Source: Ruania zhangjianzhongii (GTDB lineage Bacteria > Actinomycetota > Actinomycetes > Actinomycetales > Beutenbergiaceae). From it: a stretch of 64,000 bases of DNA. Each line of letters starts with the position of its first letter. Within the stretch, counting starts at the first letter, position 1. The stretch lies in assembly GCF_008000995.1 (NCBI RefSeq), contig NZ_CP042828.1:1488001-1552000 (forward strand), given 5' to 3'. Below are positions 17,261 to 27,451 of this stretch, piece after piece. Made by a program: the position numbers and the translations under genes. The notes under the pieces are model-generated. The model did no database searches. It was not told where the DNA came from and saw nothing but the letters and a program-made list of their open reading frames with translations.

Positions 17261-18262
17261 ATGTCGGTCACACTCGGTGGCTACGCTGGTGAGGTGGAGC
17301 TCGAGGGTGCGGCGGAGGGTAAGCCCGTCCTGGCCGTCCAGGTCCGCTCACCCACCGAGGAGCGCAACCCGCGCACTACCGATATCGACACCCTGGACGC
17401 CAGCGGTGTGGTGGTGGCGATCCTCACCGAGGACGCGTCAGTGGCGGCTGCCGTGGCCGCCCGGTCCGCGGCGATCACTGTGCTGGTCGAGCGCGGGGTG
17501 GCCGCGCTGGCCGACGGTGGCCGAGTGGTCTACGTCGGTGCCGGTACCTCCGGTCGGCTGGCAGTGCTCGACGCCGCGGAGCTGCTGCCCACCTACCAGG
17601 TGAGCGAGGACCAGGTCCGGGCGCACATCGCCGGGGGAGCGCCGGCGATGCTGCACCCGGTGGAGGGTGCCGAGGATGATCCGGAGCTGGGCCGGGTGGC
17701 AGTAGCGGACGTGACCGCACGGGATCTGGTCCTCGGACTTGCCGCCAGTGGGCGCACCCCCTACGTGGCCGGCGCGCTGCGGCACGCCCGGTCTGTCGGT
17801 GCCAGCACCGGGCTGGTCTCCTGCAATCCGCACGCCCCGCTGGCCGAGCTGGCGGATGTGGCCGTTCTGGTGGACACCGGGCCAGAGGTGGTGACCGGGA
17901 GCACGCGGATGAAGGCCGGCACGGCCCAGAAAATGGTCCTGAACACCTTCTCCACCGCAGTGATGGTGCGGTTGGGCAAGACCTACTCGAACCTGATGAT
18001 CGATGTTCTGCCGACGAACGAGAAGCTGCACGGGCGGGTGCTGCGGATGCTCACCCAGGCCAGCGGTGCGGATCTGCACCGGTGCCAGGAGGCGCTCGAG
18101 GCGTCCGGCAGCCCGCGGGTAGCGCTGGTCAGTCTGCTGGCCGACGTTCCACCGCAGGCAGCGGCGCAGGTGCTGGCTGCCCACCCACCCGATGACCGGC
18201 GTGCGGGGGATCCCTCGGGGGTGCGATCCGCCGTCGAGCAGCTCCGCGTGTCGCGTCGCTGA
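17261..18262 (+). CDS. murQ: N-acetylmuramic acid 6-phosphate etherase
   Basis: 333 residues. The SIS-domain enzyme carries TEERNPRTTDIDTLD at the N-terminus, the phosphosugar loop VVYVGAGTSGRLAVLDAAELLPTY, and EVVTGSTRMKAGTAQKMVLN with the catalytic Glu region. It cleaves the lactyl ether of MurNAc-6-P to GlcNAc-6-P in cell-wall recycling. ATG 17261 was chosen; a downstream GTG in VELEG is possible. It is divergent from ectA, and its stop codon lies in the first unit of a tandem repeat. Confidence 0.95.
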   Translation: MSVTLGGYAGEVELEGAAEGKPVLAVQVRSPTEERNPRTTDIDTLDASGVVVAILTEDASVAAAVAARSAAITVLVERGVAALADGGRVVYVGAGTSGRLAVLDAAELLPTYQVSEDQVRAHIAGGAPAMLHPVEGAEDDPELGRVAVADVTARDLVLGLAASGRTPYVAGALRHARSVGASTGLVSCNPHAPLAELADVAVLVDTGPEVVTGSTRMKAGTAQKMVLNTFSTAVMVRLGKTYSNLMIDVLPTNEKLHGRVLRMLTQASGADLHRCQEALEASGSPRVALVSLLADVPPQAAAQVLAAHPPDDRRAGDPSGVRSAVEQLRVSRR

Positions 18263-18337
18263 GGTGCGTCGCTCCGCCTGTCCAGCCGCTGAGGTGCGTC
18301 GCTCCGCCTGTCCAGCCGCTGAGGTGCGTCGCTCCGC
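18258..18337. repeat. 30-bp tandem repeat, 2.7 copies, beginning on the murQ stop
   Basis: Unit GCTGAGGTGCGTCGCTCCGC followed by ten more bases is repeated exactly at 18258, 18288 and (partly) 18318. Each copy contains TGA, and the 30-bp period keeps all three in the murQ frame. Confidence 0.85.
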
Positions 18338-18354
18338 CCGGTGAGGCGTGCGGC

Positions 18355-19230
18355 TCAGCTGGGGATCTGCGGAATCCGGATCATGCCCTCCTGGGCGATC
18401 GTCGCTACCAGCTCACCGGAGCGGGCGTAGACCTTGGCCTCGCCCAGCCCGCGGCCGCCTCCAGCCGACGGGGAGGACTGGGCGTAGAGCAGCCAGTCGC
18501 CCACGTCCACGTTCCGATGCCACCACATCGCGTGGTCCAGGCTTGCCACTGAGGCGTCCTTGGTCATCCAGGACAGTCCGTGCCGGCGCATGATCGGCTC
18601 CAGCATCACCTGGTCGCAGGCGTAGGCGAGGATCGCGCGCTGCTCCAGCTGCCCAACCGGCAACGGTCCACGTGCGCGCATCCACAGGTACTGCCGGTCG
18701 GTGCGGACCTCGCCAGGGCTGGTGAACAGGGCGCCGTCGACGTGCCGCAGATCGAACGCGCCGTTGCGGTAGAAGAACTTCGCGATCGGGTGGTCCAGGG
18801 AATTGAAGAACTCCACCGAGCTGTCCAGCTCCTCCGGGGCCGGAACCTGCGGCATCGGCTCGGCGTGGTCCAGACCCTCCTGCTCCACCTGGAACGAGGT
18901 GATCATCGACAGGATCGGCTTGCCGGACTGGATCGCGTGCGTGCGCCTGGCGGAGAACGAGCGGCCGTCCCGGAGGCGTTCGACGGCGAAGGTGATCGGC
19001 TCGTCCAGGTCACCGGGGCGCAGGAAGTAGCCATGCACGGAGTGCGGCAACCTGTCCGTGGTCATCGTGCGCCCGGCGGCGAGCAGCGCCTGGGCGAGCA
19101 CCTGGCCGCCGTAGACCCTGCCGTGGATCTGCGGCAGCGACGTGCCCACGAACGTGTCCTCGCCGGCCTGCTCCAGCACCAGGGCGGCCAGCACCGCCTG
19201 CAGCGGGTCGACCTCCTGCCCGCCGGTCAT
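18355..19230 (-). CDS. tesB: Acyl-CoA thioesterase II
   Basis: 291 residues with a double hotdog fold. N-terminal half: [18 protein letters not shown] and [13 protein letters not shown]-terminal half: [20 protein letters not shown], holding the catalytic Asp-Thr/Ser-Gln region (DHAMWWH). TesB releases free fatty acids from medium/long-chain acyl-CoA. Its start overlaps the stop of the hemoglobin gene by 4 nt, so the two are one operon transcribed leftward. Confidence 0.94.
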   Translation of the reverse strand: MTGGQEVDPLQAVLAALVLEQAGEDTFVGTSLPQIHGRVYGGQVLAQALLAAGRTMTTDRLPHSVHGYFLRPGDLDEPITFAVERLRDGRSFSARRTHAIQSGKPILSMITSFQVEQEGLDHAEPMPQVPAPEELDSSVEFFNSLDHPIAKFFYRNGAFDLRHVDGALFTSPGEVRTDRQYLWMRARGPLPVGQLEQRAILAYACDQVMLEPIMRRHGLSWMTKDASVASLDHAMWWHRNVDVGDWLLYAQSSPSAGGGRGLGEAKVYARSGELVATIAQEGMIRIPQIPS

Positions 19231-19685
19231 GCGTCCTCCTCCAGGGTGTTCACCATCGAGTGCGCGGCCCGCTCCAGGTAGTCCAGCAGCCTCGCCTCGT
19301 GCATCGGGGCCAGCTCGGCCTCCTGGACCGCCACGGTCATGAACTGCAACCAGCGGTCCCGAGCGGTCGGGGTGACGCGGAACGGTACGTGCCGCATCCG
19401 CAGTCGCGGGTGGCCGCGGGTCTCGGAGTAGGTGGTCGGGCCACCCCAGTACTGCTCCAGGAACATCCGCAGCCGGTCCTCGGCCGGTCCGAGATCCTCC
19501 TCCGGGTACATCGGCCGGAGCAGGTCGTCAGTGGCTACCTGCTGGTAGAACCGATGCACGATGAAGCGGAACGTCGGCTCGCCACCGACAGCGGCGTAGA
19601 AGGAGTCCGGGCGTTCGGCCCGCGCGGGTGTCACACTCAGGCCGGGCCGAGCGGCTGGGCGGGGGCTGGGATCTGGCAGGCTCAC
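19227..19685 (-). CDS. glbO: Group II truncated hemoglobin
   Basis: 152 residues. [47 protein letters not shown] (split here across two helices) and [19 protein letters not shown] match TrHbO proteins; the proximal His is in MRHVPF and the Trp at G8 in RDRWLQFM. It binds O2/peroxide and is linked to oxidative-stress handling in mycobacteria. It precedes tesB with overlapping codons; the ~25-residue N-terminal Pro/Arg extension is unusual but short. Confidence 0.92.
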   Translation of the reverse strand: MSLPDPSPRPAARPGLSVTPARAERPDSFYAAVGGEPTFRFIVHRFYQQVATDDLLRPMYPEEDLGPAEDRLRMFLEQYWGGPTTYSETRGHPRLRMRHVPFRVTPTARDRWLQFMTVAVQEAELAPMHEARLLDYLERAAHSMVNTLEEDA

Positions 19686-19755
19686 GGGTTCAGCCTAAGC
19701 GGTTCTCTCGGTGGGTTCGGCGTTGCTCGTCGGCCGGCTGGCCGCGGTCCGGACG

Positions 19756-21438
19756 TCACAGGGCAAGCTCGGCCAGGGCGGGGAGCGCGCCGCGGGCCGC
19801 GCGGCGGGCGTCCTCGGCGCTGTCGGCGGCGAGTGCCAGACTCGCTGCCGTGCGGCACTGCGCGAGCGTGGTGGCCGCCAGCAGGGCGCCGACGTCGCCG
19901 AGCGCCCGCGGCGTCATCGACAGACTGGACACCCCCATACCGACCAACACCGCTGCCAGGGCGGGATCGGCGGCCGCCTCCCCGCAGACCCCCACCGGAC
20001 GGGACTGGGCTGCTCCGCCGTCGCAGGTGCGCTGGAGCAGCTGCAGCACCGCGGGGTCCCACGGCGTGGACAGCGGTGCCAGCGACCCGAGCAGCCGGTC
20101 CGCGGCCAAGGTGTACTGGGTCAGATCGTTCGTGCCGACCGAGGCGAACGCCGCCCGGGCCAGGATCGGCCCAGCCAGCAGGGCGGCGCTGGGCACCTCC
20201 ACCATCACCCCGGCGGTCTCCAGCCCGTGCGCCGCGCACGCGGCCACGAAGTCCTCCGCCTCGGCCACCCGGGCGATCATCGGTGCCATCACCCACACCG
20301 GTCCGTCATGGTCGGCGGCCGCCCGCGCGATCGCGGTCAGCTGATGATCGAGCACGTCCGGGTTCTGCCAGCAGGTGCGGATCCCGCGAACCCCCAGTGC
20401 CGGGTTCACCTCGTCCGCGGCGGTGAGGAACGGCATCGGCTTGTCCGCACCGGCGTCCAGGGTGCGGATCACCACATGCCGTCCGGCGAACGCGGCGAAC
20501 ACCGCCGAGTACGCCTCCACCTGCTCCTCGACGCTCGGTTCGGCATCTCGGCCGAGGAAGGCGAACTCCGTGCGGAACAGGCCGATCCCCTCGGCGCCAG
20601 CGGCGGCTGCCGGTTCGGCGTCGGCCACCTCGCCCACGTTCGCCAGCAAGGCCACCCGGTATCCGTCCTGGGTGCGACCCGGCGGGTCGAAGGAGCGGGT
20701 ACGCACCCGCTCCCGGGCGGCCTCCACCTGCTCCGCGGTGGGATCCAGGAGCACCTCACCGGCACCGCCGTCGACCAGCACCACCTCCCGGGCAGCGACC
20801 TCCTCGATCCCGCTTCCCACCCCGACTACGGCCGGGATGCCCAGCGCGCGCGCCAGGATCGCCGTGTGCGAGGTGGGCCCACCCTCCTCGGTGACCAGCC
20901 CTCGCACCACCTCCGGATCCAGCTGGGCGGTATCGGCCGGGGCGAGGTCCAGAGCGAGCAGGATGTAGGGCTCCTCGCGCTGGGGGACCCCCGGGCTCGG
21001 GGCACCGAGCAGTCGGGCGATGATCCGGTCTCGGACGTCGGCCACGTCCCGGGCGCGCTCGGCGAAGTAGCCGCCGAGGGACTCGAACTGGCTGGCGACC
21101 GCTCCGGCAGCCTCCCAGACCGCACGCTCGGGGGTGATCTGCTCCTCGCGGACCCGGCGCTGGGCGTCTTTGACCAGTGTGGGGTCCTTCGCGATCTGTG
21201 CCGTGGTCTGCAGCACCTCCCGCGCGGTCCCCTCCGTGTGGCCGGCTCGTTCGGTCAGATCGTCGGCGACGGCGGTCGCGGCCGCGAGGATCGCGTCCGT
21301 CGCCTCCTCGGGGCCGACGGTGGCGCGCCGTCGGGCCGGTTCGCCGGCAGCCGTTGCCATCCGTACGGTGGGGCCAGCGGCGCGGCCGGGGGAGACCCCG
21401 GCACCGTGGATGATCCGAATCTGCGTCTCGCCTGACAT
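19756..21438 (-). CDS. ptsI: PTS enzyme I (phosphoenolpyruvate-protein phosphotransferase)
   Basis: 560 residues from ATG 21438 behind GGGAGG. The phosphohistidine is His191 in TEEGGPTSHTAILARALGIP; the PEP-binding barrel contains GLFRTEFAFLGRD, VIRTLDAGADKP and GVRGIRTC, and the distal VGTNDLTQYTLAADR motif is intact. EI passes phosphate from PEP to HPr. It is divergent from the EIIB gene, with 109 bp between starts. No HPr gene is present in the window. Confidence 0.96.
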   Translation of the reverse strand: MSGETQIRIIHGAGVSPGRAAGPTVRMATAAGEPARRRATVGPEEATDAILAAATAVADDLTERAGHTEGTAREVLQTTAQIAKDPTLVKDAQRRVREEQITPERAVWEAAGAVASQFESLGGYFAERARDVADVRDRIIARLLGAPSPGVPQREEPYILLALDLAPADTAQLDPEVVRGLVTEEGGPTSHTAILARALGIPAVVGVGSGIEEVAAREVVLVDGGAGEVLLDPTAEQVEAARERVRTRSFDPPGRTQDGYRVALLANVGEVADAEPAAAAGAEGIGLFRTEFAFLGRDAEPSVEEQVEAYSAVFAAFAGRHVVIRTLDAGADKPMPFLTAADEVNPALGVRGIRTCWQNPDVLDHQLTAIARAAADHDGPVWVMAPMIARVAEAEDFVAACAAHGLETAGVMVEVPSAALLAGPILARAAFASVGTNDLTQYTLAADRLLGSLAPLSTPWDPAVLQLLQRTCDGGAAQSRPVGVCGEAAADPALAAVLVGMGVSSLSMTPRALGDVGALLAATTLAQCRTAASLALAADSAEDARRAARGALPALAELAL

Positions 21439-21547
21439 GCTGCCTCCCGTCGCCGCTGGGTCGAGCCTCATTCTCGTCCGGTGGCGAGAGGGCGGCCATG
21501 CGGTTGTAGAGTGGGATGTATCACAAGGAAAGTGTGGAGGAGTGGAC

Positions 21548-21787
21548 GTGATCAAGGCCGAGGATATCCTCGCGGCACTGGGTGGAGACACCAACGTGGT
21601 CGACCTGGAGCCGTGCATCACGCGCCTGCGGGTCGAGGTGACCGATCCGGCGCTCGTGGATGAGGAGAGCCTGCGGGCCCACGGTGCGTACGGCGTAGTG
21701 CGCTCGGGCCGGGTGGTGCAGGTGGTGGTCGGCCCGGTGGCCGACGATCTCGCGGCCGACATCGACCAGCTCCGCCCCGCCCCCTGA
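21548..21787 (+). CDS. Free-standing PTS EIIB domain, glucose/GlcNAc family
   Basis: 79 residues from GTG 21548 after GGAGGAG. Phospho-accepting Cys23 lies in DLEPCITRLRVEV, the invariant EIIB motif; the later AYGVVRSGRVVQVVVG strand is typical. Usually this domain is fused to an EIIC permease; here it is alone, so it must act on a permease encoded elsewhere. It is close to malQ and a free EIIA on the same strand. Confidence 0.9.
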   Translation: MIKAEDILAALGGDTNVVDLEPCITRLRVEVTDPALVDEESLRAHGAYGVVRSGRVVQVVVGPVADDLAADIDQLRPAP

Positions 21788-22032
21788 GTTGCTGGTGCCC
21801 TGGGCTGCCGGAGTTCGGCGGTGGGCCGGAGGGCGTGAGTCGATGGGTGGGCCGCACCGGCCGGATGCGATCGATCTCTGTCGGAATGCCGGTGGTCGGC
21901 GGCTTCGGGTGTGGGCGACTGAGCAGCGACCGGCGCCAACGCGGCAGAACCCGGGCTGACTCTGGCAAGATCTAGGCAGCGGGCACAGAAGGACCGCCAC
22001 CGATCGATGGGGAGCACTGGTTACACGCCGTG

Positions 22033-24213
22033 ATGGAGGACAACATCGACGTCGGCAGCGACGCCCTGCGTGCTCTCGCCACCGCGTATGGGGTGGCCAC
22101 CGAGTTCTGGGACTACCACGGCACCCATCGGCACGTGCCCGCAGCGACGTTGCGAGCGGTCCTGGCCGCGATGGATGTCCTCGCCGAGACCGACCACCAG
22201 GTGCAGGCCGCACTGACAGCTGCCGAGGCGGCGCCCTGGCGGCGCACGCTGCCGCCGTCCGTGGTGGTCCGGCAGGGCACCCGGGCCCAGGTGCCTGTAC
22301 ACGTGCCCGACGGCGCGATGGTGCGGCTGCGGGTGGTCCTCGAGGACGGGTCCGAGCGAGCGCTGCGGCAGGCGGACGTGTGGGTGGAGCCACGCGAGGT
22401 GGACGGCGCGACGGTCGGCCGGGCCACGTTCGACCTGCCGAGGGACCTGCCGCTGGGCTGGCACGAGCTGGTCGCGGACGTCGACCAGCGCAGGACCGCC
22501 AGCCGGGCGCCGTTGGCCATCACCCCGGCGCGGTTGCCGCTGCCGGAGCTGCGCACCGAGCAGGGCGAGCGCGCCTGGGGGCTGATGGCGCAGCTGTACT
22601 CGGTCCGCTCGGCGAACTCCTGGGGGATCGGCGATCTGGCCGACCTGACCGAGCTGACCAGCCTGTCCGGTGAGTTGGGCGCGGACTTCCTGCTGATCAA
22701 CCCGCTGCACGCCGCCGAGCCGAGCCCGCCGATGACGCCCTCGCCGTACCTGCCGACCACCCGCCGGTTCCTCAATCCGCTCTACATCCGGCCCGAAGAC
22801 ATCCGGGAGGCCGCGTACCTGCCGAACAGCCAGCGCACGCTGCTGGAGTGGGCCCTGGACGCACTGAAACCGATGAACACCGACTCCGGCCCGATCGACC
22901 GGGACGTCGTCTGGGCGGAGAAGAAGTCGGCGCTGGAGACGATCTTCACGGCTGGCCGCAGCCGTGCGCGCGCGGGCGCACTGCGCAGGTTCCGCACCGA
23001 GCAGGGCCGCGGACTGGAGGATTTCGCCCTCTGGTGCGCTGTCGCCGAGCAGCACACCGACGGGGAGCCCTGGCCGCTGGACGACCCGGCCCCCGGCGCA
23101 CTCGCCGCGGTGCGCCGCGAGCTCGCCGAGCGGATCGACTTCCACTGCTGGCTGCAGTGGATCGCCGACGAGCAGCTGGAACGGGCCCAGCACACGGCGC
23201 TCGCTTCCGGGATGCGGATCGGGGTGATGCACGACCTCGCCGTCGGGGTACACCCCCGGGGCGCGGACTCCTGGTCGATGCGCGATGTCCTCGCCCGGGG
23301 GATCACCGTGGGTGCACCGCCGGATATGTACAACCAGCAGGGTCAGGACTGGTCCCAGCCACCCTGGCGGCCGGATGCCCTCGCCCGCTCCGGCTACCGG
23401 CAGCTGCGGGACATGGTGCGCACCATCGTGCGGCACGCCGGTGCGCTGCGGGTGGACCACATCATGGGGTTGTTTCGGCTCTGGTGGATCCCGGACGGGG
23501 CGGCGGCCGACCAGGGCACCTACGTGCGCTACGACCACGACGCGATGGTCGGGGTACTGGCCCTGGAGGCGCACCGGGCCGGTGCGACGGTGATCGGCGA
23601 GGACCTCGGCACCGTGGAGCCGTGGGTGCGCGACTACCTGGCTGATCTGGGCGTGCTCGGCACCTCGGTGCTCTGGTTCGAGCAGACCGACGACCGGCCC
23701 CGGCCACCGGAGGACTACCGGGAGCTGGCGCTGGCTACGGTCACTACGCACGATCTGCCACCGACGGCCGGGTATCTCGCCGAGGAGCACGTGGACCTGC
23801 GCCGCCGGCTGGGACTGCTGGTGGAGCCAGTAGCCCAGGTGCGGCTGGCCGCACAGATCGAGCGGGAACGGATGCTGCAGGCGCTGCGGGAGCGTTTCCT
23901 GCTGCCCCCTGACCCGACCGAACGGCAGGTGGTGGAGGCGTTGCACCGGTTCGTGGTGCACAGCCCGTCCGTACTCGTCGGCGTGGCGCTGACCGATGCG
24001 GTCGGGGAGCGGCGGGCGCAGAACCAGCCCGGCACCGACACCGAGTACCCGAACTGGAAGATCCCGTTGGCCGACGGTGGCGAGACCGCGGTGCTGGTGG
24101 AGGACCTGGCCGGTAACGCACGGTTCTCCTCGCTGGTGACCGCGGTGCGCCGCGAGCTGGTCGAGCGAGCCGCCACCCGAGAGTCGCCGACCCGCCGGTC
24201 CGCGCGGCCGTGA
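22033..24213 (+). CDS. malQ: 4-alpha-glucanotransferase (amylomaltase)
   Basis: 726 residues; GTG 22030 immediately upstream is an alternative start. It has an actinobacterial-type N-terminal extension (~170 aa) followed by the GH77 barrel: RSANSWGIGDLADL, SPYLPTTRRFLNPLYI, MRIGVMHDLAVGVHP (nucleophile Asp region), VDHIMGLFRLWWIP and VIGEDLGTVEPWVRDYL with the acid/base Glu. It disproportionates maltodextrins. It is flanked by PTS EIIB and EIIA genes and overlaps the latter by 4 nt. Confidence 0.95.
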   Translation: MEDNIDVGSDALRALATAYGVATEFWDYHGTHRHVPAATLRAVLAAMDVLAETDHQVQAALTAAEAAPWRRTLPPSVVVRQGTRAQVPVHVPDGAMVRLRVVLEDGSERALRQADVWVEPREVDGATVGRATFDLPRDLPLGWHELVADVDQRRTASRAPLAITPARLPLPELRTEQGERAWGLMAQLYSVRSANSWGIGDLADLTELTSLSGELGADFLLINPLHAAEPSPPMTPSPYLPTTRRFLNPLYIRPEDIREAAYLPNSQRTLLEWALDALKPMNTDSGPIDRDVVWAEKKSALETIFTAGRSRARAGALRRFRTEQGRGLEDFALWCAVAEQHTDGEPWPLDDPAPGALAAVRRELAERIDFHCWLQWIADEQLERAQHTALASGMRIGVMHDLAVGVHPRGADSWSMRDVLARGITVGAPPDMYNQQGQDWSQPPWRPDALARSGYRQLRDMVRTIVRHAGALRVDHIMGLFRLWWIPDGAAADQGTYVRYDHDAMVGVLALEAHRAGATVIGEDLGTVEPWVRDYLADLGVLGTSVLWFEQTDDRPRPPEDYRELALATVTTHDLPPTAGYLAEEHVDLRRRLGLLVEPVAQVRLAAQIERERMLQALRERFLLPPDPTERQVVEALHRFVVHSPSVLVGVALTDAVGERRAQNQPGTDTEYPNWKIPLADGGETAVLVEDLAGNARFSSLVTAVRRELVERAATRESPTRRSARP

Positions 24214-24656
24214 GGGTGCACGCTCCGCTGGCCGGGCGGGTGCTCGCGCTCGCGGACGTACCCGACGAGGTCTTCGCCCAAGGGCTGGTCGGCCCGGGTC
24301 TGGCGATCGAACCCAGCGGGGCCGGAGCGGTGACGGTGGTGGCACCGGTGGACGGGCAGGTGGTCAAGGTGCACCCGCACGCCTTCGTGCTGCTCGCCGC
24401 CGAGGGGCGGGGTGTGCTGGTGCACCTGGGTATCGACACGGTCGAGCTGGGTGGGTCCGGTTTCACCGTGCAGATCGCCGAGGGGCAGGCTGTGGTGGCG
24501 GGTGAGCCGATGATCACCTTCGATCCGGCAGCCGTGGCCGCGGGCGGGCGTAGTCCGGTGTGCCCGGTGGTAGCTCTCGACGGCGCAGCCGAGCAGGTGC
24601 ACCCGCTCGCCCGGGAGCAGGTCGCCTCGGGCGCTCCGCTCTTCGACTGGCGCTGA
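24210..24656 (+). CDS. crr: PTS EIIA component, glucose type (Crr-like)
   Basis: 148 residues; the GTG start overlaps the malQ stop. VHAPLAGRVLALADVPDEVF and VVAPVDGQVVKVHPHAFVL give the EIIA-Glc beta sandwich; His57 and the phosphorylated His72 (LVHLGIDTVELGG) form the active pair. It would receive phosphate from HPr and pass it to EIIB. Coupling with malQ suggests use in glucose/maltodextrin metabolism, perhaps also signalling (inference). Confidence 0.93.
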   Translation: MRVHAPLAGRVLALADVPDEVFAQGLVGPGLAIEPSGAGAVTVVAPVDGQVVKVHPHAFVLLAAEGRGVLVHLGIDTVELGGSGFTVQIAEGQAVVAGEPMITFDPAAVAAGGRSPVCPVVALDGAAEQVHPLAREQVASGAPLFDWR

Positions 24657-24739
24657 GGCCGCTCGTCGTGGAACCGCGAACCTGAGGCGATCAGATCAGG
24701 GGGAGGTTCAGGGTGTCGATGTGCACCGTTCTTCCGGGG

Positions 24740-27313
24740 TCAGCCGGGGTTGCGGTCCCGGGCCTGGGCGGCCAGGGCCCGGCGCACAGTGTCCCGGGAC
24801 TCGACCACGAGCCGGCGCAGTGCGGGCAACCGGTCACCGAGCGTGGTGAGGAACTCGTCGGTGCGGGCCAGCACGTCGACCCCCAGCGAGTCGTCCAGAT
24901 CGGCCAGCTTCGCCGGGTACAGGCCGATCACGATGTTTTGCGCCATCTCGTTGGTCCGCTCGGCCCAGACCCGTTCGATCGAGTCGAAGTAGCGCTCGGT
25001 GAACGGGACAAGCAGGGATCGGTTCCGGGCCCGGCTGAACCCGCCGATCACCGCGGCCTGCACAGCGTTCGGCAGATCGTCGCTCTCCACCACCGAGGCC
25101 CACACCGCCTCCTTGGCCTCTGCGGTGGGCAGAGACGCGCGGGCTCCGGCGGCCGCGCGCTGCCCGGTCGCGGTCGCGTCCTGCCTCAGCTCTGCGGCGA
25201 TCTGCTCCTCACCCGCGGCACCGGCGGCCACCAGCGCCGTGAGCAGCTCCCAGCGCAGATCGGTGTCCACGGTCAGCCCGGTCAGCGTCGTGCTGCCAGC
25301 GAGCAGGCCCTCCAGCACCTCGGCGTGCGCGTCAGTGCTCGCGCGCGCGGCGAACGCCTTCACCAGCTGGAACTGGCTGTCCGAACCGGCTTCGGCAGCA
25401 CCGGCCAGCGCCCAGAGCCGGTCCGCCACCTCGACGGCGACCTGCTCACGCCGCGCGGGGTCGGTGTAGAAGTCCACCGCCGTGGCCAGCTGGCGCAGCA
25501 GCACCAGCGTCGTGGTGGAGTCGGTCTCGGCGCCCAGGTTCGCCAGCAGCAGGTCGAGGTAGCGGCTGGCCGGCCATTCGCCGTCCCGGGTCATGTCCCA
25601 GGCCGCGCCCCAGACCAGCGACCGCGGCAGTGAGCTGGTGAAGTCGGACAGGTGCTCGGTGGCCACCGCGAGCGACTTCTCGTCCAGGCGGATCTTGGCG
25701 TAGGCGAGGTCATCGTCGTTGACCAGGATCAGCTGCGGCCGGGTCAGCCCGACCAGCTCCGGCACCGAGGTGGCCGGGCCATCGATGTCCAGCTCGACCC
25801 GGTGGGTGCGCACCAGCGCGCCCTGGGCGTCCACGTCGTAGCCGCCCACCGCGATCCGGTGCGGGCGCAGCACCGGATGACTCTGTGGTGCGTCTTGGGT
25901 GATGGTGAAGGAGGTGATCCGGCCGGTCGCGTCCGTCTCCACCTGGGGTCGCAGCACCGTGACACCGGCCTCCTGCAGCCACACCCGGGACCACGCGCTC
26001 AGGTCCCGGCCGCTGGTGGCCTCTAGCTCGGTCAGCAGGTCGGTCAGCTCGGTGTTGGCGTAGGCGTGCTTGCGGAAGTAGGCACGGACTCCGGCAAGAA
26101 ACTTCTCCTGCCCCACCCAGGCGACCAGCTGCTTGAGCACGGAGGCACCCTTGGCGTAGGTGATGCCGTCGAAGTTGACCTCCACGTCCTCCAGGTCGTT
26201 GATCTCCGCGACGATCGGGTGGGTCGAGGGCAGCTGGTCCTGCCGGTACGCCCAGGACTTCTCCAGTGCGGCGAACGTGGTCCAGGCCTCCTGCCACCGG
26301 GTGGCTTCGGCGGTGGCGAGGGTGGAGGCGTACTCGGCGAACGACTCGTTCAGCCAGAGGTCGTTCCACCAGCGCATCGTGACCAGGTCCCCGAACCACA
26401 TGTGCGCCAGCTCGTGCAGGATGGTCACCGCGCGCCGCTCCACTGTGGCCTCGGGCGCCTTGGACCGGAAGACGTAGTGCTCCACAAAGGTCACGCAGCC
26501 GGCGTTCTCCATCGCACCGGCGTTGAACTCCGGCACGAACAGCTGGTCGTACTTCTCGTACGGGTAGGCCAGGTCGAACGCGTCCTCGTAGAAGGCGAAC
26601 CCGGCCCGGGTGATGTCCATGATGTTCTCGGCGTCCAGGTGCTCGGCGAGTGAGCTGCGGCAGAACACGCCGAGCGGAACCCGGCGGCCATCGCGAGAGG
26701 TGAGCTCGCCGTCGACGCGGTGATAGGGCCCGGCCACGAGCGCGGTGACGTAGCAGGGCAGCACCGGGGTGGGTGCGAAGGTCCAGGTGGCACTGCCTGC
26801 ACCGGCTGGCGCCGGCTCTGGGGTGGGGGAGTTGGAGACCACCTGCCAGTGCTCCGGCGCGGTCACGGTGAACGCGAACGTTGCTTTCAGGTCCGGCTGC
26901 TCGAAGACTGCGAACATCCGGCGGGTGTCGGCCACCTCGAACTGGGAGTACAGGTAGACCTCGTCGTCAACGGGATCGACGAACCGGTGCAGTCCCTCGC
27001 CGGTGTTCATGTAGGCGCAGTCGGCCACCACGGTCAGCTCGTTCTCCGCCGCCAGATCCTCGAGCTGGATGCGGGAGTCGGCGAACACCTCCGCCACCGG
27101 CAGCCCGCGCCCGTTCAGCACCACCTCGTGCACGGTCGAGGCGATCAGGTCGATGAAGCTGCTCGCGCCCGGGGTGGCGGTGAAGCGCACAGTGGTGCGA
27201 GAGGCGAAAATCGTCGGCCCCCGGGTCAGGTCCAGCTCCACGTGGTATTCGCTGACCGAGAGCACCTCGGCGCGCTCGCGGGCTTCGATCCGGGTGAGGT
27301 TCTCTCCGGGCAT
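24740..27313 (-). CDS. pepN: Aminopeptidase N (M1 family)
   Basis: 857 residues from ATG 27313 behind AAGGAG. The exopeptidase motif GAMENAGCV and the zinc site HELAHMWFGDLV with the distal Glu in WLNESFAEYAST are intact; the C-terminal ERAP1-like helical domain covers ~350 residues. It removes N-terminal residues from peptides in the cytosol, recycling products of Clp and other proteases. It is a single gene, divergent from the cupin gene. Confidence 0.96.
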   Translation of the reverse strand: MPGENLTRIEARERAEVLSVSEYHVELDLTRGPTIFASRTTVRFTATPGASSFIDLIASTVHEVVLNGRGLPVAEVFADSRIQLEDLAAENELTVVADCAYMNTGEGLHRFVDPVDDEVYLYSQFEVADTRRMFAVFEQPDLKATFAFTVTAPEHWQVVSNSPTPEPAPAGAGSATWTFAPTPVLPCYVTALVAGPYHRVDGELTSRDGRRVPLGVFCRSSLAEHLDAENIMDITRAGFAFYEDAFDLAYPYEKYDQLFVPEFNAGAMENAGCVTFVEHYVFRSKAPEATVERRAVTILHELAHMWFGDLVTMRWWNDLWLNESFAEYASTLATAEATRWQEAWTTFAALEKSWAYRQDQLPSTHPIVAEINDLEDVEVNFDGITYAKGASVLKQLVAWVGQEKFLAGVRAYFRKHAYANTELTDLLTELEATSGRDLSAWSRVWLQEAGVTVLRPQVETDATGRITSFTITQDAPQSHPVLRPHRIAVGGYDVDAQGALVRTHRVELDIDGPATSVPELVGLTRPQLILVNDDDLAYAKIRLDEKSLAVATEHLSDFTSSLPRSLVWGAAWDMTRDGEWPASRYLDLLLANLGAETDSTTTLVLLRQLATAVDFYTDPARREQVAVEVADRLWALAGAAEAGSDSQFQLVKAFAARASTDAHAEVLEGLLAGSTTLTGLTVDTDLRWELLTALVAAGAAGEEQIAAELRQDATATGQRAAAGARASLPTAEAKEAVWASVVESDDLPNAVQAAVIGGFSRARNRSLLVPFTERYFDSIERVWAERTNEMAQNIVIGLYPAKLADLDDSLGVDVLARTDEFLTTLGDRLPALRRLVVESRDTVRRALAAQARDRNPG

Positions 27314-27451
27314 CTGCACTGCTCCTTGGGGTGACGGGCGATGGTGCGTCATCGACTCTGACCGGTGGGCCGGAATCGATCCTGCCACGTTGCCGGCCAC
27401 CTGCCGAGATGATTGAGCGGGCGCGCGGCCGCCGGCCGTAGGGTGAGGAAC

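Noticed and set aside
22021-24345. 774-codon open frame antisense to malQ and the EIIA gene
   Set aside because: Shadow frame; Arg/Gly/His-rich without conserved motifs, while the other strand encodes complete MalQ.
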